This document shows positions 47,011 to 59,509 of a DNA stretch of 64,000 bases, piece by piece. Both the position numbers and the translations under genes were made by a program. Source of the stretch: Siphonodentalium dalli. Its lineage: Eukaryota > Mollusca > Scaphopoda > Gadilida > Siphonodentaliidae. The stretch lies in the NCBI GenBank assembly GCA_032622095.1, contig CP136063.1, positions 211,997,982 through 212,061,981 on the forward strand, given 5' to 3'. The stretch's first letter is position 1. Each line of letters opens with the position of its first letter. A model generated the notes under the pieces. It was given only the letters and a program-made list of their open reading frames with translations, ran no database searches and was not told the origin of the DNA.

Positions 47011-47135
47011 GAATTTTCAGCTTCGCATGAGATGTTTCGTGCTGAAAAGGAATTACTATTTGCATGAAGTCTGTTTTGTTATGTTTGTCTTTGTTTTTAT
47101 GTTTGATTGATCTTGTTCTGATTTTAATATTATTA

Positions 47136-47141
47136 AATAAA
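47136..47141 (+). promoter_or_regulatory. poly(A) signal, type 2 unit 2
   Basis: Conserved AATAAA in the 3' flank, at the same distance as in unit 1. Confidence 0.6.
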
Positions 47142-48304
47142 CATACACATGTCAAATTCAGAGTATTTTAATTTTGTTACCTATGGACTGTTGTCTTCTA
47201 ATCAGATCTACTGATATTATTACAGAAAATAATTGGATAAATTACCACAGGTCACTTAAATTTCAACAATTTTTTTTAAGGACATTCAGTGATCAAAACC
47301 GGTTGTATAGTACTTGATACTAATTACATATTATGAGAAAACCAATGTAATGATATTTTGTCAAATGTTTTCAACTGATATTAGCAGGAACATATCTAAA
47401 TCAACCCCTTTCTTGACTAAGTACTCATTGATGAGATATTCCCATAAGTAAGGTTCAGATAATAAGCTCAAGGGCCATAATGCCATAGGTCATTTGTTTA
47501 ACTTGTTATCTGAACATCTCCCACCATATAATGCACTTGTATTATCTGTTGCCTGCTTATATTTCCTGAACATCCTTCCAAACATAATAGACCATTCCAA
47601 TCTAAACTTTTATAAATCAATTGACGAATCCATTTAGTAACAAAAGGGGTTTAAATGCTTGGAAAAGATATAATAAAAGACTTGAACATTAAGTGGATAA
47701 AATTATATCCGATGTTGTTTATGAGGGGGTTTTCGAAAAAAATGTAAATACAATTATACTGTTTACTCATAAACAATTTATTTATACAAATGAACAAAAA
47801 TACAATTATTCAAAATTACTCTGACCATTCAATAGTTCATATGTGGGTGATATTAAACAAAGACAGCATATCATATATTAATTTCTGGCATTCAAATAGT
47901 CATCACATTTCAAACACAATTGACAGATTTTCAAACTTGATCTAAGTTGATGGACATCTCAATGTACCATTTTGATTGATATATTGCCATTTTGATAACA
48001 AAAGCCCCATTAAAATTTGTTCACCCATCAGTGGGCGATGCTGGTGAATTGATAACTTGAAAAAAAGTTACACGCCATTATTTATTTGATTACCCTGTAT
48101 GTGTACGTGGCCTACTACTTGGCTTGCATCTCAAATAGCTCCCCACCATACATGCTCCGCGAATTTGTTATGCATTCTATTTCTGTACCTTTTTTTACAC
48201 AACGCCATGGTTTTGTATATGTGTATGTGGGAGCGTCTTTTAAAGGTCTCCGTTTTTTGAAACCCGTTTAGTTACTGTCTGATCTGAAAGCAAGTGTTTT
48301 ATGT

Positions 48305-48724
48305 CAAACTCCATACAGCGCCCTCTACGTTATAACTGCGATATAGCACTGCCACAAGGATGGTACTTTGCAGACGATAAATCTATTTTTACATATCGTC
48401 GCGGAACAATATTTAGTCACATATTATCTTGTTTTGACCACCAAATTTTATTTAAAGTTTGCAATAATGGTAATTCTTTCGGTATTGATAAGAACAATAT
48501 GAACTGAGCCAGACATAGACAATTTTAATCCTAAAACATAAGAACTAAAAACACGTAAGAAATCCCAAACTGTACACAGCGCCATCTACGCTCATGCTAT
48601 GATGTCCCGCGTAGCGTAGGGGACTGAACTCTGCCTTGCAGCTTGAAGAAATCCTTACCAATTAATGTCCTTATGTCAGTGGTATCTCAGCGGAGCGATG
48701 GGAGATAACTCTGCCTGGAGTTTG
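48305..48724. mobile_element. 420-bp TIR element, unit 3
   Basis: GTTTTATGT flanks at 48296-48304 and 48725-48733; same ends. Confidence 0.85.
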
Positions 48725-48821
48725 GTTTTATGTATCTCTCCAATATGATTAAACTATGTTTGATCGAAGGGTTGTATTTAATGCAGATACGTTATTCCTA
48801 TGTATCTGACTACTGGCATGC

Positions 48822-49142
48822 ATGGTGGCAACTTTTACCATTGCGGACTCTTTCACATGCAAAACATTAACAGCGGAGGACTACAATCCACCGACAACGA
48901 GACCCCCGGTGTCCCCCGACTGCATCGCGGAAGAGGAGCAGGCATCACCACCCCATGTTCCTGTTGAAGATGCTGAAATTGAACACCAAAAGTACATGGA
49001 AGAAGCAGAAGCAGAACATCAACAGTACTTAGTGAGCCATCAACTAAAATTCCAACAGCTCCAGGATCTAATCCTACAGCAGCAACAACAACAACAGATA
49101 TCTTCAACCGAGAAACCTAATTCGAAGAAAAAGAAAAAATAA
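48822..49142 (+). CDS. family A protein, array unit 3
   Basis: 106 residues. It carries the GAAGCA insertion of unit 2 but a shorter lysine tail (NSKKKKK), from loss of the AGGAAA-type segment. Otherwise nearly the same as the other two. Confidence 0.5.
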   Translation: MVATFTIADSFTCKTLTAEDYNPPTTRPPVSPDCIAEEEQASPPHVPVEDAEIEHQKYMEEAEAEHQQYLVSHQLKFQQLQDLILQQQQQQQISSTEKPNSKKKKK

Positions 49143-49700
49143 AGTTAACATCTTAAATTGCTTCTTTTTTTAGGTTAATTCTATAATAAAGGCAAAAAAC
49201 ATGAGGGGTTAAAGGGAGGACCAATCGGTCCTTCCGACAATCCCGGGGTTATCCCCCCCCCAAACCACCCATGCAAAAAAAAAGTCTAACATTAATTGTA
49301 AGCCACCGTGGATGCTCATTGAAAAAAACAATCCAAGAGGAAAACAGCGTTATCGAGCTTGAAACTTCTATATCAGACGTGAGTAGACCATCAGACGATT
49401 CAGTTATATATTTTTGCGTGGGCTATCAGTGCAAATTTGATGAAATAATTTGTGTATTGCTCTTGGGGTTTACCCACAAAAAATAGCTTACTATATTTTG
49501 GCGTTTCGGGCCATGCCACCCAATGATAGCATATTTATTAAATTAGCATTGAAAATGATTACGTATAAAATACTATTAGATTTAGATGAAAACGTATATC
49601 TATCTAATGCGACAGGCACTTGTTAATGGATTGTATGTGTTGTGTCTTAGTTATAATATTATGGTGCATTTGTTATGGAAATGTTATATAATTGTTAACG

Positions 49701-49828
49701 TATATATAAATTGTTTTTATATATATAAGATCAGTATTCACACACCCTTTGTGCAATCCCGCAGAATGAAGCGTGTTCACCAATATTATGACCATTGGTA
49801 CCGTTGTGTTGTTTCAATTTCCTCAGAT
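49701..49828. repeat. left copy of the 128-bp LINE target duplication
   Basis: Same 128 bases as 51432-51559 (TATATATAAATTG to TTTCCTCAGAT). It includes the first 41 bases of family B exon 1, cut off by the LINE. Confidence 0.9.
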
Positions 49829-51431
49829 GGAATCTAGGGGAATCTCAGATCAGGGAGGATACGCGAACAACTCATTTGGGGATACCACTCGATAAATACG
49901 ATTTCAACGGTGCCTTCGTTGAAAATATTTGCGAAAAAACTAGAAGTACGTTTATGATGCTCACAAATGCTGGTGTTCATCCGGGTGGTATAACTCCAAA
50001 GAGCTGTTCGATTATCTACTCGTCTGTGGTACTTCCGAGGGGATTGTACGGTTCTGAATTACTTTGGAATTTGTCTCAGAATAACCGTGATCGTCTGGAA
50101 AGAACACATCGATTTTGCGTTAAATTTTTCCAGGGTCTACATACACGCACAAAGACAGAAATAGCACTTGGGCTTGTCGGTCTTCCTCCACTCATGTCTT
50201 TAATCGATAAACGCAAACTCTCATTCTTTGGCTCGCTTTGTAATCTGTCGCTAAACAAAACTGTTAAAGCTATTTTCTTAACCCGTTTGTATCAATATGT
50301 CGTGGGGTGTTCAGAGATAAGCGATAAAACATTCATAGCTGACATTATTACAACACTCCAGAAATATAACATGGTCGACTACCTGATCACTTTTATTGAT
50401 TTACACGAATTCCCGAATAAACTAACATGGAAAAATGTATTGAAAGACAAATGGAAAATCCGGTGTTCTGAAGAGTGGACAGCAATTATAAATGGCGACA
50501 ATAGACTTGCTCGGTTCGCTGCCATACAACCAGAATTAACCATGTCTCACCTTTGGGGAAAATGTCGATGCTTCCCAAAATATAAATCATCGTACACGCT
50601 TGTTGCCCGCCTTATGGCTATGTTACCTGGTGAGAAACAGGTATGTCCTCTCTGCAGCCACGAACACAGCGACGTTGTTAAACATACCATATGCGAATGT
50701 ACGTCAATAACGTCGGAGAGGAACCTTGTAGAATTCGACATTTTGAACATATTTGATATAGAATTCTACCTAAAGTTTGACAAACTGAGTCCAGAATCTA
50801 AAACTCGAATTTTTCTTTCTGGATTATCAGATTTCATGACGATTCCACTTGAATATACGGAGGACCCAATTAATTTTTTTGTTAAAAAGTCTGCTGATCT
50901 ATGGAAACGCTACGTTGACCTAATAACTTTATCTGAGAATGCGACGAATTCAGAAACATCAGCTCCAGCAGATCAGCAAAGGTTGACATATTTCACTATA
51001 TAAGTAAAGGAAATATACATACATGTAACAGCTATGCTCGGGTGGGCATTATTCGTTATTGCCACACACTCTTGGCAAAATGATCGCTGACAATTGAGAT
51101 TGTTTTCTGCGATACATTTACCCGATAATGCTTGGAATACATTTACATTGAAAACATTTTATGTCTATATGTACATGTAGATAATGCATTATAGGTTCGT
51201 ATAAGCTCACTTGGTGCATGCATGAATGATGTGTATGTAATAGATTATGACCGTGCCAATGTTCTACTTGCATTGAATCTATAATATATTCTTATTATCT
51301 CATTGTAAATAAATGATATATGGCGTTATGTCCTATGTGTGTATACCTTTTCCGTTGTTTATTTGTCTTTGTGTAATTTAATTGTATATGTATCAATGAT
51401 CTCCCACGAGGAGGAAATAAAGATATATATA
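49829..51431 (+). mobile_element. 5'-truncated non-LTR retrotransposon in array unit 3
   Basis: It interrupts exon 1 of the unit 3 family B gene. Flanked by a 128-bp direct repeat (49701-49828 and 51432-51559), present once in units 1 and 2. The 3' end after the stop has GGAGGAAATAAAG and a run of AT dinucleotides, a likely tail. The insertion is newer than the array, since the other units lack it. Confidence 0.9.
49831..51003 (+). pseudogene. LINE ORF2 C-terminal part with terminal zinc knuckle
   Basis: Open for about 390 codons with no stop or frameshift to TAA at 51001, but lacking the 5' part, endonuclease and RT core. Recognisable pieces: THLGIPLDK (end of RT), then a thumb-like region with PKSCSIIYSSVVLPRGLYGSE, LERTHRFCVKFFQGL, GLVGLPPL, and near the end the knuckle CPLC-x3-H-x5-H-x2-C. 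These fit the C-terminal region of invertebrate non-LTR elements; the clade was not determined. The good state of the frame points to a recent insertion. Confidence 0.8.
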
Positions 51432-51559
51432 TATATATAAATTGTTTTTATATATATAAGATCAGTATTCACACACCCTTTGTGCAATCCCGCAGAATGA
51501 AGCGTGTTCACCAATATTATGACCATTGGTACCGTTGTGTTGTTTCAATTTCCTCAGAT
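51432..51559. repeat. right copy of the 128-bp LINE target duplication
   Basis: It carries exon 1 again from its ATG (51519) and runs on into the rest of the exon, so an uninterrupted exon 1 lies after the LINE. Confidence 0.9.
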
Positions 51560-53097
51560 CGCGGCCGCCACCTTTGGTGTGATCTATGTTCAGGTGATCA
51601 TATATATATTCATTAACATCTTAAGCAATCAAAAGGCGAATATGTCCCATATTGAGGAACCCTATATATATAGAATTAATGTCGTGTGTAAAAGTCCTAC
51701 GTTACTTGGGAACCACTGTGGATGTTCATTAAAAAAAAATTAAAAACAAAAAACAACTTGTTCTATCGATTTTCCAATTTCAGACGTCAGTAAGCGAAGT
51801 TTTGATATTTTGCAGTTATATCAGTTAAAATTGAGTAATTCGCGGACATATATTCTAAATTGAAACGTGTGTTGGCATTGCCGCCACAAGTCACCTGACT
51901 GACCATTTCACCTACATTCTAGGCCAACACGATCATTTTTGAATTTATGGAAAGATGTTATTTTGATTGAAGTTAATTAAATATACATAATCCGAATTAA
52001 CGCTCCTAAATTACCATTTCTTTGGCTTCGGGGGTATAAATATTTGATTCGAGTCGAGGAACCCATCCATCAAAGTTATCACTGATATCGATTTTTGAAA
52101 TCTGTTATTTTCTCAAATAATTATTGGACTATTTGGCGGCCAAGAAAATATTCGATGAGCCGACCCGACAAACTCTCGATATCAAATTGCGTTGAAAAAA
52201 ATATATAACATGTTTTTGGAAAATCTTATAAGAGTTGACAGCGGTTAGAATTATTTTTTGGTAATGATCGATACTGATAACTAAATCGTCCTTTGAAGAA
52301 ATGTTGATTTTGGAATCTGACGATACGGGACCATCGAATCGGGATTGTGTACCTTTAAATGTATCACTTGAGACCTTGTTGGGGTTGGGTCCCTACAAGT
52401 AGATATAAACATGTAGGTTTGGCGTTGTCAAGCTAATAATAATAATAATAAAACATCTTTCAAATCACATTATATTCACTTGAGAAGTGTGTGTTCATAA
52501 ACCAACTTATTAAATTGGCGTAGCCTTACATACTGAAATAATGTAATTGAAACTGTCAAATAAAATTAAGAATATCATGTCAATTATCTGTCTACTTATT
52601 TATTTCAGATGGAGAGAATAGACAATAATGTAGTCATTTGGGACATGGAAGGTGAGGGTAGCATTGAAGAGCAGTACATGAGGCTAACAGAGAGTGGGGA
52701 AGGTTCAAATCTGATGTCTAAGAATCGTCGGAAGTCAGTTACTAAAGGCAGGAGACAAAGATCAGTAATGTACAAAGAATATATGAAGGGAATTTCAACC
52801 AAAAGAATCTCCGCCCAGTACACCAGCCGCACCGAGCGAACAATAAGGCAGGGCACACCGACTAGACGATCTCTCAGAAGGCAGGTGCTGGTACGACAAG
52901 CTGTCAACGTCGGACTCCCGTTATATGCATCAACATCAAGGCATTCTATATGTCAGCCTTCAGTTGTTAGCTTCTCAACTACGCCGAGTATGGATGGTAT
53001 CAAAATATATTCACGTATTGATGTAGCATCTATAGTCAAAATCGAAAATATAAACGAGTGGAGAAGAAAAGGAAGAGCTTGGCAAATTTACGACTGA
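51519..53097 (+). CDS. family B type 2, array unit 3: two-exon gene after the LINE
   Basis: Exon 1 is 51519-51593, rebuilt by the long target duplication; exon 2 is 52609-53097. Phase and junctions are as in unit 1. The frame is intact and the sequence close to unit 2 (MERIDNN, NLMSKN) with the RRKGRAW end of unit 1. The LINE now separates the gene from most of its usual upstream sequence except the last 83 bases of the duplication before the ATG, so its expression may differ. AATAAA at 53223. Confidence 0.45.
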
Positions 53098-53222
53098 GAA
53101 TTTTCAGCTTCGCATGAGATGTTTCGTGCTGAAAAGGAATTACTATTTGCATGAAGTCTGTTTTGTTATGTTTGTCTTTGTTTTTATGTTTGATTGATCT
53201 TGTTCTGATTTTAATATTATTA

Positions 53223-53228
53223 AATAAA
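53223..53228 (+). promoter_or_regulatory. poly(A) signal, type 2 unit 3
   Basis: Conserved AATAAA, same distance as in units 1 and 2. Confidence 0.6.
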
Positions 53229-54391
53229 CATACACATGTCAAATTCAGAGTATTTTAATTTTGTTACCTATGGACTGTTGTCTGCTAATCAGATCTACTG
53301 ATATTATTACAGAAAATAAATGGATAAATTACCACAGGTCACTTAAATTTCAACAATTTTTTTTAAGGACATTCAGTGATCAAAACCGGTTGTATAGTAC
53401 TTGATACTAATTACATATTATGAGAAAACCAATGTAATGATATTTTGTCAAATGTTTTCAACTGATATTAGCAGGAACATATCTATATCAACCCCTTTCT
53501 TGACTAAGTACTCATTGATGAGATATTCCCATAAGTAAGGTTCAGATAATAAGCTCAAGGGCCATAATGCCATAGGTCATTTGTTTAACTTGTTATCTGA
53601 ACATCTCCCACCATATAATGCACTTGTATTATCTGTTGCCTGCTTATATTTCCTGAACATCCTTCCAAACATAATAGACCATTCCAATCTAAACTTTTAT
53701 AAATCAATTGACGAATCCATTTAGTAACAAAAGGGGTTTAAATGCTTGGAAAAGATATAATTAAAGACTTGAACATTAAGTGGATAAAATTATATCCGAT
53801 GTTGTTTATGAGGGGGTTTTCGAAAAAAATGTAAATACAATTATACTGTTTACTCATAAACAATTTATTTATACAAATGAACAAAAATACAATTATTCAA
53901 AATTACTCTGACCATTCAATAGTTCATATGTGGGTGATATTAAACAAAGACAGCATATCATATATTAATTTCTGGCATTCAAATAGTCATCACATTTCAA
54001 ACACAAATGACAGATTTTCAAACTTGATCTAAGTTGATGGACATCTCAATGTACCATTTTGATTGATATATTGCCATTTTGATAACAAAAGCCCCATTAA
54101 AATTTGTTCACCCATCAGTGGGCGATGCTGGTGAATTGATAACTTGAAAAAAAGTTACACGCCATTATTTATTTGATTACCCTGTATGTGTACGTGGCCT
54201 ACTACTTGGCTTGCATCTCAAATAGCTCCCCACCATACATGCTCCGCGAATTTGTTATGCATTCTATTTCTGTACCTTTTTTTACACAACGCCATGGTTT
54301 TGTATATGTGTATGTGGGAGCGTCTTTTAAGGGTCTCCGTTTTTTGAAACCCGTTTAGTTACTGTCTGATCTGAAAGCAAGTGTTTTATGT

Positions 54392-54811
54392 CAAACTCCA
54401 TACAGCGCCCTCTACGTTATAACTGCGATATAGCACTGCCACAAGGATGGTACTTTGCAGACGTTAAATCTATTTTTACATATCGTCGCGGAACAATATT
54501 TAGTCACTTATTATCTTGTTTTGACCACCAAATTTTATTTAAAGTTTGCAATAATGGTAATTCTTTCGGTATTGATAAGAACAATATGAACTGAGCCAGA
54601 CATAGACAATTTTAATCCTAAAACATAAGAACTAAAAACACGTAAGAAATCCCAAACTGTACACAGCGCCATCTACGCTCATGCTATGATGTCCCGCGAA
54701 GCGTAGGGGACTGAACTCTGCCTTGCAGCTTGAAGAAATCCTTACCAATTAATGTCCTTATGTCAGTGGTATCTCAGCGGAGCGATGGGAGATAACTCTG
54801 CCTGGAGTTTG
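54392..54811. mobile_element. 420-bp TIR element, partial unit 4
   Basis: GTTTTATGT flanks at 54383-54391 and 54812-54820. The unit then runs on only to about 54945, before the family A specific part. Confidence 0.85.
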
Positions 54812-54945
54812 GTTTTATGTATCTCTCCAATATGATTAAACTATGTTTGATCGAAGGGTTGTATTGAATGCAGATACGTTATTCCTATTTATCTGACTAC
54901 TGGCATGGTGGCAACTTTTACCATTGCGGACTCTTTCACATGCAA

Positions 54946-55724
54946 AACACAGGCAACAAGAAAACCATAGTCAGAAATGGTAACGCGCTCAAGATCATAT
55001 ATTATATACCCATGCTTGTAATAATAGAATATAAAATATATTGGTTTCGCGAATGACCAACTCAGAATTAATTCCGTTAAAATAACAATAACAACCAGCA
55101 CCTAATTAACGAACCGGCGGCCGACTCGGCCGTCTCCGACCACGACCATCAGCGGGCTGCAGAACGAAACCTATGTATAACAGTTGAAATATAAGACTTA
55201 CAAATTATCTTTTAAATTTCTTTTATTGGTAATTGATATAGCTTGTCACAAACCAAAAATCAACATTATTGACTTAATAATGTAAAGGACAATAAACGAA
55301 ATTTAAATTCCCAACTACACCTTTTACCGGACTCGGCCTCCTGATCGCGCAGTTCGACTTTTAAACCGGAAAAAACAATTATCTATAAATAAAACGCCCA
55401 TCTGACCACAGCTTTCATTCAAGATTATTCACGTTTCCGGTAACTCAGGGGATGGACGTGCCAGCGAGAGCTCCTCGCTTATCCTAGAGTGACCGTTTAT
55501 TTTTCTGTCGGGCTTGTCTGATCATGGGTGATTTAATCCCCAGCCAAGTCCGCAACGTGCTGAGCGGCTACCAATCTGCCCATTGTATTAGCTGGTATCT
55601 CCATGCTAATACGGGCAGATTGGACGTGGTCTTGAAGTTCCAGGTCACCCCGGTAGAACCTTCTACCGGCCGTGGCCTGGAAGGACCGACCCCACCAGCG
55701 AAAGACCCCACCAGGGGCGGAATC
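54946..55724. other. unrelated insert between unit 4 and type 1 copy 5
   Basis: Not found elsewhere in the window. It begins where unit 4 stops (CACATGCAAAACACAGGC) and ends where type 1 intron sequence starts (CAGGGAGTACATTAATC). 55100-55160 and 55430-55720 are clearly more GC-rich than the surroundings. A TATA-like CTATAAATAAAACG lies at 55383-55396. This could be the promoter and start of a larger mobile element or gene that was cut off, but no terminal repeats were found. Confidence 0.5.
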
Positions 55725-55739
55725 CAGGGAGTACATTAA
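55524..55739 (+). CDS. unrecognised truncated ORF in GC-rich insert
   Basis: 71 codons from ATG in GATCATGGGT, about 135 bases after the TATA-like motif at 55383. The start is MGDLIPSQVRNVLSGYQ, then a stretch that looks structured (HCISWYLHANTG, LDVVLKFQV), then a Pro-rich end that runs into type 1 intron sequence. Codon use is more GC-rich than in the neighbouring genes. It could be the N-terminus of a mobile-element or host protein cut by rearrangement. Low confidence that it is expressed. Confidence 0.3.
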   Translation: MGDLIPSQVRNVLSGYQSAHCISWYLHANTGRLDVVLKFQVTPVEPSTGRGLEGPTPPAKDPTRGGIQGVH

Positions 55740-56296
55740 TCAAGAGCTTCAACCACAATGTGAGAATTTTATTATTATCTAGAACAATTCACTTTAATAG
55801 AAACACTATAAAATCCTATACTGGAGATGTTTCCATACCACCCGTAACAATTAACAACAACAGTCCGCCGTTCAGGAAAATGAGCAGATGACAGTACGAA
55901 TAAAATATAACACATGACGACTGCAAAAGATCGAATCGCATGCAAACATTCTGAGAAATGTTCAGATATAGTTCAACAAGTTCAACTAACGCCCTATCTG
56001 AGCACTCCATTACGGGCTATGATTGATTGATTGGGGTTTATTGTCGCTTTAGCCACTAAGGCCATATCACGACATTGCCAGTTTTAGTGGTGGAGAAAAT
56101 CCGCACACTTGCGACTAATCTAACAGTGATTTCAATGGCTGATAAACTCGTCAACCATGTGCGGCAAACCACCGGCCATCGGCGAGTAACATAACGGGCT
56201 ATGGGAATTACGAGCCAGTGAATATTTAGTATCGAAATGGTCAAGCAGCGTATACTGGAGTGTAAGAATTCAACGTTAACAATAATTTGTTCAATG
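55725..56296. repeat. intron remnant of family B type 1, copy 5
   Basis: Matches the intron of copy 4 from GGGAGTACATTAATCAAGAG onward. Exon 1 and the first part of the intron are missing. Confidence 0.75.
56022..56190 (-). mobile_element. SINE-like retroposon, copy 3
   Basis: Same site as in copies 3 and 4, with ATTACGGGCTATG (56009-56021) and ATAACGGGCTATG (56191-56203) flanks, one base of the duplication having changed. Confidence 0.8.
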
Positions 56297-56323
56297 TTTT
56301 CATGATTTTATTCTTAATTTCAG

Positions 56324-56808
56324 GCCACACAATGCAGCGAGTTGGAAACACACATCTCTACAAAACAAGGGACAGCAGTGTCATCATCTGGAGCATGAAC
56401 GGAGATGATAGTCTAGAGACACAGTATCTCCGTAACATAGGAAACAAGATACACGACACATCGACAGAATTCGCATTAAATACCACGTTCACGTGCAAAA
56501 CACCAGGATACGCCAAGACCGGTAACTCTAAACGAGCGTCTCCAAGAGAGCTGCTGTTCAGAAACCGACTTGTGACCACAGGAGTGACAATACATATCTC
56601 CACTCACAAGAACTGCGTGTCCATGCCCAACCTAACTGCTATAAATGACACAAAGACAAAAAATGAACCAGAGGCGGTAGAGAAACGTGATGAACATGAG
56701 AAGTACGAACCGAAGGAGAGAAAAGCCTTCACAAAGAAACTCAAGAAGTTCTACAAGAGCTGCAAACTCCAGACTAAACGAGGGCTACGTATTCTCACCT
56801 TCCTGTGA
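56324..56808 (+). pseudogene. family B type 1, copy 5: exon 2 only
   Basis: Acceptor TTCTTAATTTCAG at 56311-56323, then an intact exon 2 to TGA at 56808. VIIW replaces VVIW and M-N-G-D-D-S-L-E is kept. Substitutions against copy 4 include TRHIST to TIHIST and STPKN to STHKN. With exon 1 missing it would need another first exon or would start at the ATG at 56332. Poly(A) signal at 56952. Possibly dead, but the frame is still open. Confidence 0.6.
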
Positions 56809-56951
56809 GGCACCATTATCCTCTCACACTGCTGCCATATCATCACGTGACCATTATTATACAATTGTTGTATATAAATAATATGAAATTGTATATAGCA
56901 ATCCAAATTGTACAGCATTATATCGTTGTTGAATTTGTTTAGTTTTGTTTC

Positions 56952-56957
56952 AATAAA
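56952..56957 (+). promoter_or_regulatory. poly(A) signal AATAAA, family B copy 5
   Basis: Conserved position after copy 5. Confidence 0.6.
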
Positions 56958-57090
56958 TATAATTTTTGTTTTCAACCCTTTCTGAATTGTCTATCTATTG
57001 GAACATACGCGAACCGGGTTCGTAAAATGTGGGGTGGATTAATTATTTTGTACTGACCAAGAATATTGCATAATTACAGGGGGGGGGGGG

Positions 57091-57422
57091 TTGAAAAAAA
57101 TGCCGGGGTGAGTGGGTGATCAAAGCCACCAACAAGCAATTTTTTCCGCAACTAAAAAAACAATTCCTGCTTGTTTTTTTAGTGTTTTGGCAATGAGTTG
57201 GGCTTCAAAACCACTTTGAATGAGAGAAATAATGTAATTCTATCTGGTAAACTGACTGCAGGCAGTTATCGTGTTGTATTTTGTTGCAAATTTTGAAATC
57301 CAAGATGGCCGCTGGCAGCCATGTTTTTTTGGCCGAATGACCTCAAAATGACTCATTCCTATTTACATGTCCATGTTAACATCCATGATAAATAGTATGC
57401 ACAGAAATTCATATACAGCTGT
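57091..57422. other. single-copy stretch, no gene
   Basis: It contains CAAGATGGCCGCTGGCAGCC at 57301, a phrase partly echoed at 62276 (CCAAGATGGCCGAATGACC). No supported ORF. Confidence 0.5.
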
Positions 57423-58350
57423 TTACAGTGAATCCCCCCCCCCCGCAAATATCTGTTTTGGTGTTAAAAGGGGGGGTGGGTGTCAATAATGGTCGGAAAA
57501 AACTGCCGAAAAACGGAAAAAAAATTGGCGGTGGGGGTGGGTGGGTACAAAAATGATCGAAAGGGAAAAAATGCCATACGTGCCTGAAATTTTTTTCCGA
57601 CCCCCCACCTGTAATTATTCTTATTAATCTATTAAACAGTTGAACTAGTTGTTTACATATATATGATATACGACATCTGTTTATAAAGTGTTCGGTTGCG
57701 ATTCTGTTTGCCAGATAGATAGAAAACATCCACATACATATTCCATAAAATTTTACTATGTTTTCTTTGAACCAACACAAGGCCAGAAAGTCGAAAATGG
57801 TATCACTCATGAAACAAATTATTGGACCAAACTAAGATTAAATTTTGATACATAGACCACACACATGTCACCTTTAATACCGAACTTACGAGCCAAAAAG
57901 TGCAAATATAATTTGACTAAAACATATTCGAACTTGACATGTATTTTTACTGAGAAACTCACATACCGACTTAATTTCCGATAAAATAATCCAAAACGTT
58001 ATGCCGTGATCGGTCGGAAACCAAAATGTTAACGTACGGACATAAAATAATATATATACGACCGTTCTTTTCAAACCAGTGGATGTAATTTGGGCTATAA
58101 AACTGTCTGACCCTTTCTTGGCGATCTCCTTACAATCTGACATTCTTCATATAGGAACTCCTATTGCGTGGCCTACTACTTGGCTTGCATCTAAATAGCT
58201 CCCCACCATACATGCTCCGCGAATTTGCCATGCTTTGTATTTTGGTACATTTTGTTACACAGCGCCATGGTGTTCTATATGTATATGTATGGAGCGTCTT
58301 TTAAAGGTCTCTGTTTGTGAGACCAGTTTAGTTATTGTCTGGTTATCGCA
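57423..58350. repeat. GGTCGGAAAAAACTGCC block, then mosaic blocks P and Q (truncated)
   Basis: 57423-57598 is the only copy of array module 3 end outside the 1590-bp array. P (57605-58050) and Q (58061-58350) follow in the same order as at 38265-39180. Q ends abruptly at TCTGGTTATCGCA, before the GTTTTATGT site. A minus-strand frame of 133 codons (57409-57810) crosses two blocks and is not a gene. Confidence 0.8.
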
Positions 58351-59509
58351 GGTAGGCAGTTGTTACCGGCCGGCTTAGGAAGGTCGGCTGTACGCATGCG
58401 CGGACATTCAACAGGAAGTACATTAACATGAAAGCAGTTAGTAGTCACGATACATCGAGCGTTAAACCAGTTTGGAAAGTGTTTACATCCGCGAATTACG
58501 AAATGTTTTTCAAATTATTAGATAATCGCGGTCAAATGTAATGGAAACAAAGGAATCCAGAATACAATACAATATGAATTTAGAATGATTACGTTGCAGA
58601 ACGGGATGGAATCGATGTGCTTACAATACAACTGAGAGTGTTGTGCCTCGTCTCAGAGTCAGTCAAAGTTACACCGAGTCAGTGAGTCACACTCACAGAG
58701 TCTGGCAATGTCCTGAGTGTGGGATTCTGAAATTCTGTTAATTCATGACTAGTTAAGTTAAGAGTCAACAATTCTCTCCCAGACTACCGCAATGTCCATG
58801 AAGATAGAAGTTAGAACTCTGCAACACAACATCAGTCATCATGAATGTACACACGGACCAGCAGCAGCTAACCAGCATTGACATTGTTAATCTGACACAG
58901 TGAAAGGAACAGTACAAATCCAGACTCTAATTGTTGAAATTATAATATTACTAGTGGTCTAGTATAGAATATTAATAACAGTATGATTAAATTTATTTCA
59001 ATCCAAATTAATTCCATTTTTTGGGGGCGGGGGATATTACTTTATTAAGATTAATATTATGAAGCCCCAAATGTCGGTCACAAACCCCACCCCTCTCAAT
59101 GCACCATAGTTGGTTTTGTTAAAAATAACTTAACTGTAGAAATGTTATTTTTCCAATGTTGTCAATCCGGTCAAGTTCAGCATTGACAAAAACTTTAAAT
59201 TTAAGTCATAGGCCTAGTGTCAGTTGTTGAAAATAGTCGGTTGTGGTTATCTTCACTATGTTCAATAGTTGAGTTCAGTCTTGAAGATTTTCATCCCACC
59301 CTGCATTAATTAAAGCTTACCAGACGTGTTTATATATCATTCACCGTCACTCAAAATTTTTTTTATTCATGATGTGAATTCCACCAAAAAAAAATTGTCT
59401 AGCAGTGATAACATAATTATTGTTAGAAATATGACAAACTTACATTTTTGTGAAAAATAATTTTATAGTGGAGTGTAATTTTGTGGGATATTCCAAGTTC
59501 AATGTACAG
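58351..59509. other. single-copy AT-rich stretch
   Basis: 58351-58900 is less AT-rich than what follows and contains ACGCATGCGCGG and an AGTCAGTCA-like run; a leader exon is conceivable but no frame supports it. 58960-59500 is AT-rich with no features. Confidence 0.4.

Larger units (their letters stand above)
39381..54945. repeat. tandem array of about 4.35-kb gene units
   Basis: Unit starts (ATTTATTTGATTACCCTG): 39381, 43744, 48080, 54167. The lengths are 4363, 4336 and 6087 bp; the third is longer because of a 1603-bp LINE plus a 128-bp target duplication. The fourth unit breaks off near 54945, inside the stretch that would begin family A. Each full unit holds, in order, a diverged Q block with a 420-bp TIR element, a family A ORF, a family B type 2 gene and about 1 kb of spacer. 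Differences between units are few, so the duplication is recent. Confidence 0.9.

Noticed and set aside
57409-57810. 133-codon minus-strand frame
   Set aside because: It spans two separate repeat blocks and a C run. The parallel copy at 38297-38482 ends elsewhere.
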